From contig DASQDR010000135.1 in the NCBI GenBank assembly GCA_035634055.1, forward strand, positions 1-15,525: 15,525 bases of DNA, in the 5' to 3' direction. Position numbers and translations under genes: made by a program. Below are positions 15,149 to 15,525 of this stretch, piece by piece; within the stretch, counting starts at the first letter, position 1, and the number at the start of each line of letters is the position of its first letter. Under the pieces are notes generated by a model. That model was not told the origin of the DNA. It was given only the letters and a program-made list of their open reading frames with translations, and searched no databases. This stretch comes from JAICTV01 sp035634055 (GTDB lineage: Bacteria > Planctomycetota > Phycisphaerae > Tepidisphaerales > Tepidisphaeraceae).

Positions 15149-15177
15149 ATTATAGGGAGGCAATCCGCCCGCGGCAC
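15149..15177 (-). promoter_or_regulatory. Promoter for panB, placed for a leaderless transcript
   Basis: On the minus strand GTGCCG (15177-15172) is followed after 17 bases by a perfect TATAAT (15154-15149). Only 8 bases separate the -10 box from the ATG at 15140, so transcription would start at or within a base or two of the start codon. Confidence 0.6.
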
Positions 15178-15233
15178 CTGCTCGCGGTTCCACGCTGCAC
15201 CACCGGCACGGGAAGCTGGGGATGATAAAGCGG

Positions 15234-15525
15234 CTATCTCGCCCCGGGCAGGAGCTCCCGCTCGGCGGCGAGGGCGGCGGCGGTGGCGGCCGCGTTCTCG
15301 GCGGCGACCGGCGAAGCGGCGCCGGCGCCGCACTCGGGGCACGCGCCCGCGCCGCCGGTGCCGCGCAGGTCGTAGCCGCAGCTCACGCACAGCCCGTTGC
15401 GCCGCCTGACGGCTCGCCGGCGCCACCGCCCCAGCGCGATCGCCACCGCCACCCAAACCGGGAGAAGCACGATCGCGATCGCCGCCCACTGAGGGACCGC
15501 GACGGCGGTGTAGGTGACGGCCGGC
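15234..15525 (-). CDS. Membrane protein C-terminus with zinc ribbon, 5' end outside window
   Basis: The frame is open to the window edge, so the N-terminus is missing. The visible 96 residues start with a hydrophobic span (AVPQWAAIAIVLLPVWVAVA), then a basic patch (RWRRRAVRRRN), then a Cys4 zinc ribbon, LCVSCGYDLRGT...ACPECG, with CxxC-12-CxxC spacing, and an Ala-rich end. The basic patch places the ribbon in the cytoplasm. This tail layout is frequent in planctomycete membrane proteins of unknown role. The only in-window start candidate is GTG 15470, but it would cut into the membrane span. Confidence 0.8.
   Translation of the reverse strand, partial: PAVTYTAVAVPQWAAIAIVLLPVWVAVAIALGRWRRRAVRRRNGLCVSCGYDLRGTGGAGACPECGAGAASPVAAENAAATAAALAAERELLPGAR

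Overview
The window looks like chromosomal DNA from a GC-rich planctomycete, most likely of the class Phycisphaerae. That placement is an inference. It rests on GC-rich third codon positions, on the C-terminal 'CGYDLRG..CPECG' zinc ribbon of the last gene (a habit of planctomycete membrane proteins), on many unrelated single genes with frequent strand changes, and on hairpin-rich intergenic repeats. There are no rRNA, tRNA, CRISPR, phage or insertion-sequence genes.

Layout. Bases 3-2342 hold the 3' part of a large gene for a probable secreted or envelope protein with an AsmA-like feel and a Gln/Arg/Pro-rich tail. Bases 2343-3004 are an intergenic stretch with three copies of a two-hairpin repeat. 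Then come metK (3005-4261), a strong hairpin, and a 73-residue protein of unknown function (4584-4805). Bases 4806-5603 hold no confident gene, but do hold two short tail-to-tail coding-like fragments and a UUCG-loop terminator. nuoC (minus, 5604-6119) diverges from a stand-alone receiver-domain response regulator (6406-6795). An M42-type metallopeptidase (minus, 6884-8002) diverges from alanine dehydrogenase (8200-9318). Next is a split non-homologous end-joining module: a LigD-type polymerase (9571-10635) and a separate LigD/LigC-type ATP-dependent DNA ligase (10848-11945), separated by a dispersed-type repeat of about 185 bp. A small TPR protein (12088-12408) converges on an HtrA/DegP protease (minus, 12530-14122) across a 20-bp-stem terminator. 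panB (minus, 14253-15140) and a partial zinc-ribbon membrane protein (minus, 15234 to the edge) finish the window.

The genes do not form one pathway. MetK makes S-adenosylmethionine, NuoC belongs to complex I, Ald links alanine and pyruvate, PanB begins pantothenate synthesis, HtrA handles envelope protein quality, and the LigD pair repairs double-strand breaks. nuoC, panB and the ligD pair all lack their usual partners here (other nuo genes, panC, ku).

I see no convincing wholly new system. The most unusual items are the two-hairpin repeats whose first stem is kept by paired changes, the repeat sitting between the two halves of LigD, an EF-hand-like loop in the HtrA protease domain, a probable leaderless panB, and the coding-like fragments around 4987-5362.
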